From Sanderia malayensis (Eukaryota; Cnidaria; Scyphozoa; Semaeostomeae; Pelagiidae), in assembly GCA_013076295.1 (NCBI GenBank), contig RQOL01000807.1, forward strand, positions 83,416 to 147,415: DNA of 64,000 nt. The letters are read 5' to 3'. The notes beneath the pieces were generated by a model. The model saw only the letters and a list, made by a program, of their open reading frames with translations. It made no database searches and was not told where the DNA came from. Of this stretch, positions 1 to 11,506 are shown piece by piece (the first letter of the stretch is position 1; each line of letters begins with the position of its first letter). A program made the position numbers and the translations under genes.

Positions 1-108
1 ATACAGGTAACCTGTGCTAAAATGATGACTTATTGTCAATATTTGCCCAATATTGATTCCTGATAGCAAACGCTTTCTATTTACGTTCACATATTCTTAC
101 CACGTTTT

Positions 109-654
109 AGCTCCCAGTACGATCGTCTATGATAACAGTTTTAACTTACATGCTTACTGCTTGAATCGCGACCCATCTTTCTTCGCTTACTCCACGTTTC
201 TTGTTGATCGCTTTCATTGGAAAAACCATACAGGTTTGTGCTTAAAATGTACACGTAAACTTACAACAAATTTGTTTTCAAACTGTCTATGTAATAATAA
301 TATTTCACTCTCAGCGTTTGATATAATTTGTCATGTTTTCACTTGAATTCATTCATTGCATTTACCATTTAATGCCTTTAACTTAGTTGGTAAATTATCC
401 ACCCTGAAATTTTCAAAACTACTTAATATTAAGGTTGTGCAGACAGTTACAAGATGTCGCTGTACCCTCAACTTACACATATCAACAGTCAAGTCAATGA
501 GCAAAGGAATTCGTCGTTGAAAAAGCTGAAAGGACAGGTTTCTTATGTGAATGAAGAGAACTTTTTAAATCATTGTCAGTTGTTTATTTGGTACAAAAAT
601 TTTTTCAAAAAATCTCAAGCTCAGCGCAACAATGTTTTATCTACAACCTTGTAA
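109..654 (+). pseudogene. KDZ transposase, C-terminal part (copy A)
   Basis: Two exons match the C-terminal half of KDZ (Kyakuja-Dileera-Zisupton) DNA transposases. The first exon (109-233) follows a TTTTAG acceptor and encodes the family hallmark: YDN, then NLHAYCLNRDPSFF and VDRFHWKNHT. The second exon (443 onward) follows a GCAG acceptor and encodes INSQVNEQRNSSLKKLKGQ and an LNHCQLFIWYKN tail, ending at a TAA at 652-654. The intron 234-442 has GT..AG ends. The first exon is 125 nt, exactly the length of the matching exon in the second KDZ gene at 28330-28454. The N-terminal part lies outside the window, so whether this copy was once intact cannot be judged. Family assignment is from remembered motifs, not a search. 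Confidence 0.82.
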
Positions 655-3600
655 TTTAATTGTAACGAACTTGAAGCTCTGTATTCATTTTCAACTGTTC
701 ATTTTATTGACTATCCATGTTTCCGTATTTTGTTATTAAAAATTTATTATTTGGTTAGGAAAATGTTTTGGCGATATAAATTGTATTTTATTTGTTGGCA
801 TTTTCCTGTTTTTCATTTTGAATACCCATGATGCCGTTTAGCAAAAGAATTTCAACAATTTTATCTCAAGAGTCATACTTAAGGGAATTCATTTCAATAA
901 AGAAGTTTGTGCTTCCCAGCAAACATTCTAGCGCACGAATGAATTCATCACTTCAAATTTTATTTGTTGTAAAAGAAATTTTGCTATTAATAGAGTATAA
1001 AAAAGCTTCGCATGCAACACTGAATAGTATTTAAGAGCGATCCAATGAGTCATGACAAGCATAAACAAATGCAAACATCACAAATGAAAGGATAAAAAGA
1101 TTCGGTAAGTTTAATTAACAGAGCAGAACATTTTTACCAAGTCTGTTGTTATTCTGTTGTCTATTGTCATACAGGTTATGCCAAAAAGGTGCCCCCCCCC
1201 CTACATAATAATTTGCTAGGTTTTGACTATTTGTAACTTATATTTCATTGTAAACTGTCCCCAGCGTCCGGTGAGGGTTGAAGGGAAAATTTATCTTAAG
1301 ACAAAACTTTCGGAAAATTCTACCGTACAATATTCATCTCAAACGACATCTTGTGGAAAAATATTTTGTTATTATGTTTTTTTCAGTTTTGAGCAGTTGT
1401 ATTTTTCAAAGTGTCTTTCTCCCAGTTCAATACATTTTAGCAGTCGTTCTGACCAAGTATATTATTTTTTGTTGCGAAGGCAAACCCCATGCCCGTTACC
1501 ATGGCGTAAATTAAGGGGAGTCAGAGGGCGAAAAACCCCCCTGTAGAGCTAAACTGCCGTTTTGTCGGAAAATTTCTGATCTTGCCGGAAAATAAATATC
1601 ATCTGTTTACGCTCAGTTCTAGCTAATTTCCTTATCTTCTTGAAGAAACAAAAATGCTTATTAAATTGTTGTTGGAAAATCTGAATTTCTCGTCCCCCCT
1701 ATGAAATTTCTTATCTACGCCATCGCCCGTTCAATAGTTTAACGCAATAGTGCAGCATTGTGAATGTTATTCTCGGGCCAATAGAAAAGCTTTGTAAGGA
1801 ATTTCAAAAATGATTCTTTTTCTTTCCAACCTTCTTGAGTTTGCAAATTTCGGGTGCAATGTTTATTTTCTTGTGATATTTTGAGCATATTGCTTTCCTC
1901 CAAACAATTTCGAAATGGCAAGACGTTTTCAACCCAGTCAATTCTCAAACATTCAAACAAAATCATGTCATAACAGTAGGCTTCAGGACTAGAAATTTTA
2001 AAATTACAACTGCTCAAACATAATAAAACATAAACATAAAATATTTTACAAAATATGTTTTTGAGTTGGACATTGTTGTATGGTAAAATTTTTGCGAAAA
2101 GTTATTCATCAAATGCCTTTCAAGAAAAGAGGGCTTACTTGGCCCACCATGTGTCTTGAAAAATTCGTTTTGCGTGAAGAACAATGACCGGATAGAGTTT
2201 CTATGGTATCATTGCCAGCTATGTGGAAAATCAAAAGGAATGTTTTTCAAAAAATTATTGCCATGGTTATTACTTTTCCGATACACACATAATTTCACAC
2301 TTGTTGAGCATAATACGTAATTTCTTTTAAAACTCTACGTGAAATTCGTTTTTCGTCATCAGGACATATTTATTTTACCCCATTGCTCTCAATTGACCAA
2401 TTTCACTCTTTAATATGACTTTGATTTATAATATTTTAGCAGAAAAAATTGGGGCAGAAATTTGGGTGTGGCCAGAGCTAGGGTTACATTCACGGAAAGA
2501 TGCTCACGGGCTTTTTAGCTGTCCACCATGGCAACATAATGTGGAGTCTAAATAATATATCGCACCAGTAAATGTACACCGTTATATAAATAGCACCAGT
2601 AAATGTACATTGCTTTGCCATATTCATAACAACATCAATAAAATAGCTCAACGTCAAATTTAGTCCGATGTTGTGTTATCTCAAAAAACATATTTTAATT
2701 GTATTTTATAAAATCCTGGAAAAATAATAAATAAAAACGTGAAGACATCAATACTGAAAAGCATTAATTAGATAAGAAATTGTCGTCAATGAAGTTTATT
2801 TTCGAAATTTTAAAACCTTTAAATTTTAAATTTGCAAACAAGAATATTCTAATCATTAGAGACTTTGTTAATGCAAATGTCCAGAAAAGTATAATATCAT
2901 TTTCCCTTTAAACAATGATGTTTTGCTGGAAAATAGATCTGAAAGGGATTATATCCCATGCTAAAAGTGATCACACAAGTACAGCAAAACAATACAATAT
3001 ATTGTCCTTGTCACTTTCCGAAAGCGCATTCTAGTTTTTAATAACCAATAAGAATAGATCAACAATAAAAACTGTGATTGCACAATTGACTGTACTCCAA
3101 AACAAGGATTTCATCCATTGTTCGCAGGGTCCACGAGGAAGGCTGAGCAAAATGACACATGTGAAACTTAAAGGCATAATGAATAATATCGTTGAAAACA
3201 CAAAATCATCGACATGCAGCTACAGAAAAATATTTGAAAAATATTTAATGTAGCCTTATCCAACAGCATTGAAAGCAAACTCAAAAAGAATTCACCATCT
3301 TCTGTTATGTGATTATCTTTCAAACAATAACAAACAGTTTCTCTCGATGATGATTACTGATACTTGATGCAGAGCAATAATTATTGAAAATATAATAAAG
3401 CAACAATTCCCCCAAAAATCGTGTCGTTCCGAAGTGAGGGAGTATAAATGGTTGCATGAATTCTATGGCAACGCATCCAGAAAGAAAAAAATTAAATTGA
3501 ATAAAATAGAAAATGAACAAATATCCATTTGCTATTTTTGACAAAAACAAATAAGAGAAAACAGAAGCAGAAACACTGCAAAGAATTTTATATGTTGTCT

Positions 3601-3845
3601 TTGAAAATTACTAAGTTATAAATGAAAAATAAGTCAAACTTCGTTGCGCATTATGCAAATTTGGAATTTTAAAATGGTGCAATTATCCTGTTATGAAATA
3701 TGTTCTTTTGTATTGCAATTGTCACTTTTTTATTATAGCCTTCGTCTTGGTATCAGACAAGCATTAAGGGGTCCATATGTGTATATCTCTAGAGCACGTA
3801 ATAATCTGCTGGGAAAGCTATTCTAACATTTTTCGAGCCTTGAAT
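655..3845. other. AT-rich stretch with no gene recognised
   Basis: About 3.2 kb lies between the KDZ fragment and the partner gene. Only short reading frames occur, none with recognisable motifs. A run of nine or more C residues is near 1193. If KDZ copy A and the partner gene form one element, this would be its internal, convergent 3' space. Confidence 0.5.
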
Positions 3846-3898
3846 TAGAATTAATAAATTAATAATGAATTAATAAATAAATAAATAAATAATTAATA
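3846..3898. repeat. AT-rich simple repeat (AATA-type)
   Basis: Short degenerate TTAATAAATTAATAA units pass into four AAAT repeats. It lies just beyond the 3' end of the partner gene on the minus strand. Confidence 0.75.
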
Positions 3899-4137
3899 CA
3901 TTTATAAATGCACTAAACTGTTTATCTTTTAATCTCAGTTTTCTCTTATTACTCATTATAATTCTTTCACAACAAATAAACCCTTTTTCCAAGAAGATAC
4001 AAATGATACTGTAAATTTTTGAACCAGTCCCCTAAAGGTTTACTTAGTTTGGATTTCTTGGATCAAGCTAAAACAAAACGGTCCTCAGCAGAAAATAATT
4101 TAAAGTGTCTGATTTCAAGGAGGACAAATTCAACAAT

Positions 4138-5374
4138 TTACAGTTCCACATTGTCAGAAATCCCTAGCTCAGTTGGAAATGCATCCTGCCCACCAGATGA
4201 ACCAATAGTCTGGTCCACTTGTTCATCACAGGGTGAATCAGACATCTCATCACTTTCGACATTAACACCAACAGCAATAATAAATTCTTTAAATGATGAT
4301 AAAATGCTATCCAGGTTATCAACACTTAAAGGTGGCCTTGCATTTGGGGAGCGGAAGGGGATGTTCTCTGGCCACCAATCTGGACACTTGTCCTTCTTCC
4401 AGATGTTGCGCTTTTTTAGATCTTAAAGTAAATCGCACAGTATATCAGTATCTATTTGCATCTTACAAACTATAGAAAAAGTTATGGAAATAGCCTGATT
4501 AAAGAAAAACAAAACAAATATTTTACAAATTACCATTTCCATGAACAATTGCTCCAATTATCTTTCTTTTATAATCAAGAGTAAATAGCTCTACATCATT
4601 TGATTTGATTTCTTCAATCAAATATGGGTCCAAGCTAATTTCTATAAAAAAAACTTGAAAACATGAGGTTATAAATTTCTTCATTAAAGAAATAATAACA
4701 ATTGTGCTTTTTTTCTTACCTGTACATTTACATCTGATGATTGATCTTGTGCAGGTTGCTGCAAACCTTTCAATGCTACCTGGACAAACTTTTATGTCAC
4801 AATAGCATCTTGGGCAATTGAAGAAAATTCATTGGGACCTTTGTAAAAAAAGCAATTAGTACAAAAAAACTAATACAGAATTGAAATTTCAGACAAAAAG
4901 CATGTAAAATACAAACCTGTATACGTTACATGCACTGATCCACTCTTATCAGTATATAAAGAAAGAGCAATTGTTGGCATTTTTGTTTTTTTATACCATT
5001 TTGTTAACTGTAAAAGTCAAACGCAATTTAGCAATTAGATAGTTCATCCTTTTCAAAAAGTCTGTCTCCTTCATCAACCTCAAATTTTTCATTAAGCCTG
5101 AGTAAAACCAAACCTTGTTGTCCAGTGACTTTAAGTTTTGTTTGTCATACTTATTTCTAATTCGCTGGCTAGGTTAAAAAACAATTCTCACTGGACCTCT
5201 GCTTTTCTAAAAATACGAAAACACAGTTAAAAAAGCAACTGTTCGTGGCCTATTATAATCACAATTGATCAAAACAAAATTTACCTTCTCAGCGACTATC
5301 TCTTCATTATTATCTTCAGGTTCTCTATCCTGCTCAGTAACATTTTGCTCCGGAACTTCCTGACTAGACGACAT
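4138..5374 (-). pseudogene. KDZ-associated partner gene, copy A (six exons, decayed)
   Basis: I reconstruct six exons from GT..AG signals: 5374-5285 (ATG, acidic, 30 codons), 5206-5114, 5007-4917, 4838-4720, 4641-4534 and 4421-4138 (stop TAA). The product would be about 260 residues. No named family is recognised. Visible modules are a basic exon beginning RGPVRIVF, an exon with KWYKKTK..PTIALSLYTD, and a final exon with CPDWWPENIPFRSPN followed by a helical segment and an acidic tail. Each part has a counterpart at 20.2-25.5 kb; the third exon is 91 nt in both copies. The reading frame is broken by TAA codons in exons 2 (5176-5174) and 4, and the phase into exon 5 does not fit, so this copy is decayed. 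It converges on the KDZ fragment at 109-654. Confidence 0.62.
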
Positions 5375-5589
5375 AACTAATACAATATGAAGTATGTAGC
5401 GATGAATAAATAAATAACCAGCGAATAATCGATGCAAAAAAGGAGTAATATCACGTAACGTTTTGATAGAATGTTGCACGTGCACCATGGCCCATCACGC
5501 CCTCTTCAGCAAACACTTTCATAAACTTCCACCAAATATGAGCCTCGGTTTCAATACAAGAGAAGAAATCGGTTGGTAAAGTGTTAAAT

Positions 5590-6230
5590 TCAGGCACATT
5601 TTATACCTCACAACCGGTGCTCGACTTAAAGCCTATGCAGCAAACACAGTGTGCACAACAACTGAATTTGTCTGAGGAAGAAGAAATATCTGAAAAAAGA
5701 TTTTCCATTCTCAAAGAATAGCTGACAGTAGCTGAACTTGCAGGTATCATTGGAAAAGTTAGAAAGTTATTAGCAGAGGGTAGTGTTTGTCAAGGGTTTG
5801 AAGATAATTTTATTGCGAAGAGCTTTTCCCAAGTCAGCCACATATTGTATGCAAACGCGCTAATGGAGGCTATGTCTGTGATCCGAAATGCATTGGGTTC
5901 AATTCCAATAAGTTGTGTGCACATCTTCTGGCTGTTGTTGTTGAACAACGAAGTGTGGATAGCTTCCTTAGCTGGCTCCTTCAAAAATAAGACCCACAAG
6001 CCAACAGAAATCTAACTCAGCTTACCATCAACAACCTGCCGAAAAATACTGGAAAGAAGGGGCCAACTAGACAACGCAAGCCAAAGGAAGAACGTCCTCT
6101 TCATGAAGAAGAAAGTGACACAGGTGAAGTGCCAATACCTACTGATGAGTTCCAAGTGCAAATGGTTGGTGCCACAAAAATCAAATTAAAGAGGGTTCCC
6201 CAGGCCAATGTCAGAATTGACAGTCACCAA
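5590..6230 (+). pseudogene. SWIM-type zinc-finger protein remnant
   Basis: A reading frame around 5848-5990 encodes HIVCKRANGGYVCDPKC, a spacer, then LCAHLLAV, which is the C-x-C..C-x-H arrangement of SWIM zinc fingers. Downstream the same frame gives a Lys/Glu-rich segment (TGKKGPTRQRKPKEE) and a short conserved-looking tail to about 6230. The frame is interrupted by a TAA after LSWLLQK (about 5988) and by at least one shift upstream, where another frame reads LTVAELAGIIGKVRKLLAEG. SWIM proteins of this kind are often multicopy and linked to mobile elements in invertebrates. It sits divergently upstream of the partner gene. Its N-terminal region and start are not identified. Confidence 0.55.
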
Positions 6231-6446
6231 TTCAATACTTCCAGCACTCATCTCCAATTGTAAACTCTCAGGACCATTTTTATAATTTATCGAACTCTTT
6301 AAAACACCAGCCAGCATGCTTAAGGATAACTTGATCTCCCAAAATATCAGCACTATCGTCAATTTCATGTTCATCAAAAAATATATTTTCCTTATCAGAA
6401 GAAGATGGTCGAGGAGTCACACTCCAAAGATGCTGCAAAATATGCT
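6190..6446 (-). pseudogene. Unrecognised coding remnant cut by the 5.5-kb transposon
   Basis: On the minus strand the sequence just left of the transposon reads LQHILQHLWSVTPRPSSSD, an acidic stretch, GDQVILKHAGWCFK, then after a frame change ESLQLEMSAGSIELV. It has the composition of protein-coding DNA and continues smoothly from the sequence on the far side of the transposon when the element and one target copy are mentally removed. I do not recognise the family. It overlaps the 3' end of the SWIM remnant on the opposite strand. Confidence 0.4.
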
Positions 6447-6452
6447 GTAGCA
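6447..6452. repeat. Target-site duplication, left (GTAGCA)
   Basis: GTAGCA directly precedes the element terminus TATGGGGTG. The same six bases directly follow the other terminus at 11934-11939. Confidence 0.8.
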
Positions 6453-6802
6453 TATGGGGTGCCAACACCGCCAAAATTCAGCTGTGTTTTTCTTCTGAAA
6501 ATGCTGCTAGTTTCTAGTAAATATTGTGTTCTTTTTTAAAAATATTCAGCGTAGCTGCATAAAAAATATTCAGCATGGCTGCATAAAAAACATTCAGCCT
6601 AGTTGCATAAAAAATATTCAGCATGGATGAATAAAAGATATTCAGCCTGGCTGCATGAAAAATATTCAGCCTAGCTGCATGAAAAATAGTCAGCCTAGCT
6701 GCATAAAAGATATTCAGCGTGGCTGAATAAAAATATTGAGCAAGGTTACAAAAAAATATTCAGCCTGGCTCAAAGTTCTTCAGCAGTTTGGGAACCAATT
6801 TT
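6453..6802 (+). repeat. Left terminal inverted repeat with 24-bp subrepeats
   Basis: The outer ~90 bp matches the reverse complement of 11933-11845 with only a few differences. From 6542 to about 6775 there are about ten units of 24 bp of the form ATTCAGC-x3-GCTGCATAAAAAAT. The homology runs on to the CAGCAGTTTGGGAACC segment. Confidence 0.88.
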
Positions 6803-6860
6803 CAATTCAATTCATAGTGATACATTTGATAAATTCATCTGATAAATTTTGATACCAAAA

Positions 6861-8300
6861 ATGGCTGACAATGCATCAAGAGCAAATCAACTTGACAGCT
6901 TCAGGCAAGAGTTGACGAGCAGCATCGAGAGAATAAGCCTGGAATTGGCATCCAGTCCTTCTCAAGAAAATATACGAGACCTTATCATCGAAATAGATTG
7001 CGTAATTCAAGCAGCGACCGACTTAGACTCGGTTAGTAATGTGTCTGACGTAGTATTCCAAGAACTCCTCGGAGCAAGGCAGATTGCTGAAAATGCATGC
7101 AGCTCATCTTTGAGGGTGGAACAAAGGCGAGATGGTAACAGGGGAAGACCTTCTTATGTGATAACAAAAGAACAGTTGGAATGCCTCGTAGATCTGGGGT
7201 TTAATGCTACCCAAATCAAGGATTTGCTGCATGTCTCCAAAAGGACCATCGAGCGCCGTCTTGCTGAATATGAAATAACAGCATTGCCATATAGTAATAT
7301 TACTGATGACGAACTTAATGGAATAGTCATGGAGATCAAGCATTTTAATCCTAACTGTGGATCTAAAAACCTTTTTGGCTATTTATCAGCTCGGAGGATA
7401 AAAGTTCAATGCCACCGCATACGGGAGTCATTGCAGAGGGTAGATCCTTTGGGTGTTGCCATTCGACGCTGTACTGCTATCAAACGAAGAGCCTATTCAG
7501 TTTCTGGTCCTCTCGCTTTGTGGCACTTTGATGGAAACCACAAATTGATTCACTGGCGGTTTGTGGTTCACGGGTGCGTTGATGGGTATAGCCGCTTGCC
7601 AGTCTACCTTTCATGTGCTACAAATAATCGAGCAGAGACAGTGCTCCATTCTTTCACCTGTGCAGTAAGCAAATGGGGAATGCCATCGAGGGTTAGGTGT
7701 GACATGGGAGGTGAAAATGCTGATGTAGTGAAATATATGATTGAAAGAAGAGGTTTAAATCGTAAATCAGCTCTTGTTGGTCGCAGTGTCCACAATCAAA
7801 GGATAGAGTGACTGTGAAGGGATGTTTTTAAGGACGTGCTCAGTTATTTCCATGAGCTCTTCTACACAATGGAAGATGTGGGGATTTTAAACCCCGTTCT
7901 CGATACTGACCTCTGGTGTTTACATTATGTCTTTGCCAAAATGATAAATTATTGTCTACAAACGTGGGCCGAAGCATGGATTTGTCATCCTTTAAGAACA
8001 GAAAGAAACATGACTCCTTTACAGCTTTGGATAACTGGACAGTTAAACAATCCAGTAGTGGATATGAACGAGGCAGTGACGGCAGAAGATAATGGTGTAG
8101 ACTGGGAAGGACCTGCAGGTGTAGAAGTTGATAATCAAGTGCAAATACCTGACACGAGATGCGTTTTAAAAGTGCAGCAACTTCATGAACTCAATGTTCT
8201 GGCAGTAGACCTAAAATATTCTCCGCAGGCCACGGCAGGGGAAAGTGTCCAGTGGTACCAATTTGTAAAAGAGTATGTCAATAGACACAATGAAGGCTGA
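6861..8300 (+). pseudogene. DDE integrase-type transposase (two in-frame stops)
   Basis: The ATG at 6861 opens a frame of about 480 codons. An N-terminal helical region is followed by a helix-turn-helix ([20 protein letters not shown]) and a retroviral-type integrase core. Acidic residues fit a DDE triad: FDGNH and DGYSRLP, then CDMGGEN, then NQRIE with 34 residues between the last D and E. Right after the catalytic E the frame meets TGA at 7809-7811 and TGA at 7815-7817, then continues in the same frame through RDVFKDVLSYFHELF to a C-terminal segment ending at 8300. Both stops are single-transition changes from likely CGA and TGG codons. The family is widespread in cnidarian and fish genomes, there usually labelled integrase core domain. 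Confidence 0.85.
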
Positions 8301-8925
8301 GTAATAAACATGTCAGAAAAAACAAATTTATATGTATTCAAGATTAAACTTAGAACTAAATTATACAACTAGCTAACAACCATAAAGTATGAAAATAGAA
8401 CAAAAAGGTACATCATATCAGCAAAGAAATGAATCTTTTACTTCGTTTTTGTTTGATACAATATCGAAGAACACGAAACAAAACAAAACAAAACAAAACA
8501 AGTGTCATTACAAAAAAGTATTTACACCAGCATAATATATCCAGCATTTTTTTCAGGGTCCAGATTTCGTTGTTTTTAAGAACTTTATGAAGTTTTAAAT
8601 AAAGTTCAAATTTTAAAGTTAACTTTTGTTCTTAGAAAGAGTTCTGTCTGGCAGCAAAAGATTCTTTTCTGAGAAATTTTCAAAAGTCTAATATGGGGGT
8701 TGATAATAAAATTGAGAGGGGGGTAGGTCGTATTTTCACATTTCCTTAAAATGGGGGGCAGCATTATAAAATGCTATGGGGGGTGAAAATTTCAAAAAAT
8801 GCAATATGACCCCCCTACAATTAAGCACAAAACAGTACATTGGATTTACAGCATTAAGCAATTGGAAAATGTTTCAACATAACTATCAATAGTAACAACT
8901 GAAACTTGAAAGCATACATAAATTC
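8301..8925. other. Convergent 3' space inside the transposon, with simple and G-rich repeats
   Basis: No gene. An (AAAAC)n run lies at about 8478-8503. From 8690 to 8815 there are several runs of five or six G, closed by a C6 run, with a loosely repeated GGGGGGTGAAAAT-like motif. The integrase ends on one side and the HECT gene on the other. Confidence 0.6.
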
Positions 8926-11451
8926 TCACACTAATCCAAAGCCATGGCACTCAGTAAGAACCTCCTTCATGAGCTCCTTAAATGTATCTGGATTTTCCAT
9001 TCCTCTGGGAAGAAATATTGCAGGTGAGCATGTTGATGCATGTGGGAGGCGCCCGTTGTTATCTTGAAAATCATAAAAATCAATCTTTATTGATGAATCA
9101 AATCCAAGTGGGGGAATCTTGTCTGCTCCTGTTATAAAGATCAATAAATCTTCCAGACGCAAATCACCTACTTGCTTCTCCTCCAGATCTTGTAAAAACA
9201 CTTCAAAACTGTATATTGTCATCTCTTCCATGGCTCTCCTGTTTGAACCAGCTTCTGAAAACATTATGCAATACTCTTTTTTGAAAGATACATATGTAAG
9301 GGTTTTCACTTCATTTCCAAGGACATTGTTAAATATTTCTGCACATCCAAAAACAATATCTCCAAACCCTCCTATGGCATTCAGTCCATCTTTCATCTGC
9401 TGCATCTCTGCATGTACAGAGTATAGAAAGTGGAACTTGAGGAGGACACCAATGATCTCCTCTTTATCTTGGAACTTTGATCTGTAAATCTTGGCATAGC
9501 CATAGTTGGCTATGGTTTCTTGATGTTCAGCAGTGACATTATCAAATCCTTCTTTGTTGCAATAGATCATCTGCCTCAGAATACTCTGGAGTTTCTTGTC
9601 TGTACAAGAGTCAACGAGGGTCACATTGTTCACCTTGTTACCAACCAGCAGATTAAAAATTTCAGGTTTAATGCATCTTGGGCCAGGTCCTCCCTGTAGA
9701 ATGCTGCACGCAATAAGCTTGCCAGCTATTTCATATTGTTTGGTGTGAAGTAATTCCAAGTTGTGAGAAAGCCATACACCATCAAAAACTGATGACTTTC
9801 CAATGCCTGACATTAAGAGCCTGAGATATTCTCGTTTAGGCCCTCCAGTGTCAACAGCCACTTCCCCAGAAAAAGTAACAGCAAGCGGTTTGAAGAAAGT
9901 AAAGTTTTCTCTGCTAATTGCTCTTATGGTGGAGTTGTGTATGAATTTCCTGCTTATAATTATGTGCTGTTTGTCTTCATCATCTTCAAATTTTAAATTA
10001 GCAGAGATAAAAGACTCGATTGACGCGTGCATTGTATCGAGTGCTATATTTTGGGTAGCTTTTGACTCAGCAATGCTAGCTTCAAGGGCCGCCAAAAAAC
10101 TTGGATCGTCATCTTTGTCATCATCAATTATTGAAATGTATGTTTTGTAGTTCTTTCCTTGTTGAGGAGATGGAGGTTTTATGCAAGATGTTGAGGCAGC
10201 AGCAGCTTCTCCTTCGTTGGCGTTAGATTTAGGTTCCCATGTAAATGCTGGTGGAAAATCCAAGTTATCCACATCAGAAGGTTTGCTTGCTGCAAGAAAT
10301 TATTGATAGTCGTAAATATATAGAATTGAGTGATGTTCAATAAAAACACATAATTCGCTGCAACTCTGAGTTTCTGAGTCTCATCAGGCAGATACCGTTC
10401 TACACATATGTGTATTGAGCACTGTCGAACAGTGTTTTTCAAAATTATTATTATTATTATTGTTAGTTGTAAATATATTATTTATGTACAAATTATTTAG
10501 GAAAATAGAATTTAGTGGTGTGGGCCCTGTGTTTAAATGTCGCATGTGAAATTAAAGATAATTTATATAAGCAATAAAATGTTGATCCAAGTTTGATATT
10601 GAAAAATCCTGTATTTTTATATGTTTATTATATTTTTATATGTATTTTTTATAATTGTTTGTAAAAGAAAACTGTCAAACCTGTGTCTGGTCGTGTGTGA
10701 TTTTTCCCGCAAATCGCTTTGTGCTCCCTCAGTTGTTGTATTTCAATAATCTCATCACAGTCAATGCACAGTTCTCGAGATGGTTTAAAGTTTAGAGTAG
10801 GCTATTGGTTTGCACAGACATCATCAGATCCTGCTGAATTGGTCTGACATAAATTTTTCCTTGACCAATAAATGCGACCAGATATTTCATAGTAAGTCCA
10901 GATGGACCTGGTGGTATAATCTTTAGCTCTCTTGTTCTTGACTCAGCAAACATCAGTTCAAAACCACCTGCATCTGCAAGTTTTGAAAATGATGACAACA
11001 ACAAATCTCTTAACTCTTCTTCTTCGCAAGATTCCGGGACAGCAACCTTTGCTTCCCCTAAGCCAGCAGCGAGTAACTCCCTGTGTTCTTCGGCATCTGG
11101 GGTAGTGCTCTGCTCTTTATCAGCCAGGCAAACAAAACGGCGAACGACAACTCTGCCTTTCTTAGAAGAAGATTTACGTTTTCTTGGATTTGAAGACGAT
11201 GGAACTCTTGCTGAGCTTGAATGATGTGGAAACAGTGATCGCATTTCGGAAAGAACTGTCGGAGTTCAAGGAGTAGCACCAGATGCAGAAGCACGTTGGT
11301 GCCCATCAGCAGCCTGAACAGGTAGACGTGGAGTGGTAGTCGTTGAGGCAGATAATTGATGATGAATAGCTGCGTTAGGCTGACTTTCACTGCCCAAACG
11401 CTGCGCTGCTCTTGCCAGGCGACGTGCAGCTTCGGCAAGCTCATCCGCCAT
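8926..11451 (-). pseudogene. HECT-domain E3 ubiquitin ligase-like cargo gene (G2E3-like)
   Basis: The 5' exon starts at the ATG at 11451 (MADELAEAARRLARAAQRL) and contains LSEMRSLFP, a basic KRKSSSKKGR stretch and, after a frameshift near 10788, a Cys/His segment (ELCIDCDEIIEIQQLREHK..C). A GT donor is at 10680. The main exon runs from 10293, after a TTTCTTGCAG acceptor, to the stop at 8926 and encodes a HECT domain: FSGEVAVDTGGPKREYL near the start and LPHASTCSPAIFLP with the catalytic Cys near the C-terminus, about 34 residues from the end. A TGA at 11268-11266 interrupts the 5' exon, probably from CGA. HECT enzymes transfer ubiquitin through that Cys. Similar G2E3-like genes are multicopy in fish and cnidarians. 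A short middle exon may be missing from my model. Confidence 0.8.
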
Positions 11452-11506
11452 CTTGATTTGAAAGTGGCGTGTGGACGGAGTGCGATGACCATGTGGGGTC
11501 TCTTTG

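Noticed and set aside
1193..1546. Poly-C run and nearby 107-codon frame as a gene
   Set aside because: No motif; two overlapping frames are open, which is common in low-information sequence.
7809..7817. TGA read as an amino acid (altered genetic code)
   Set aside because: Other genes in the window end at normal stops and the TGAs occur only in decaying elements, so simple mutation is more likely.
9119..10150. Plus-strand frames opposite the HECT exon
   Set aside because: Antisense shadows of a recognised coding exon.
8926..10272. HECT gene as a host gene
   Set aside because: It lies entirely inside the terminal inverted repeats and its 5' exon has a stop and a shift.
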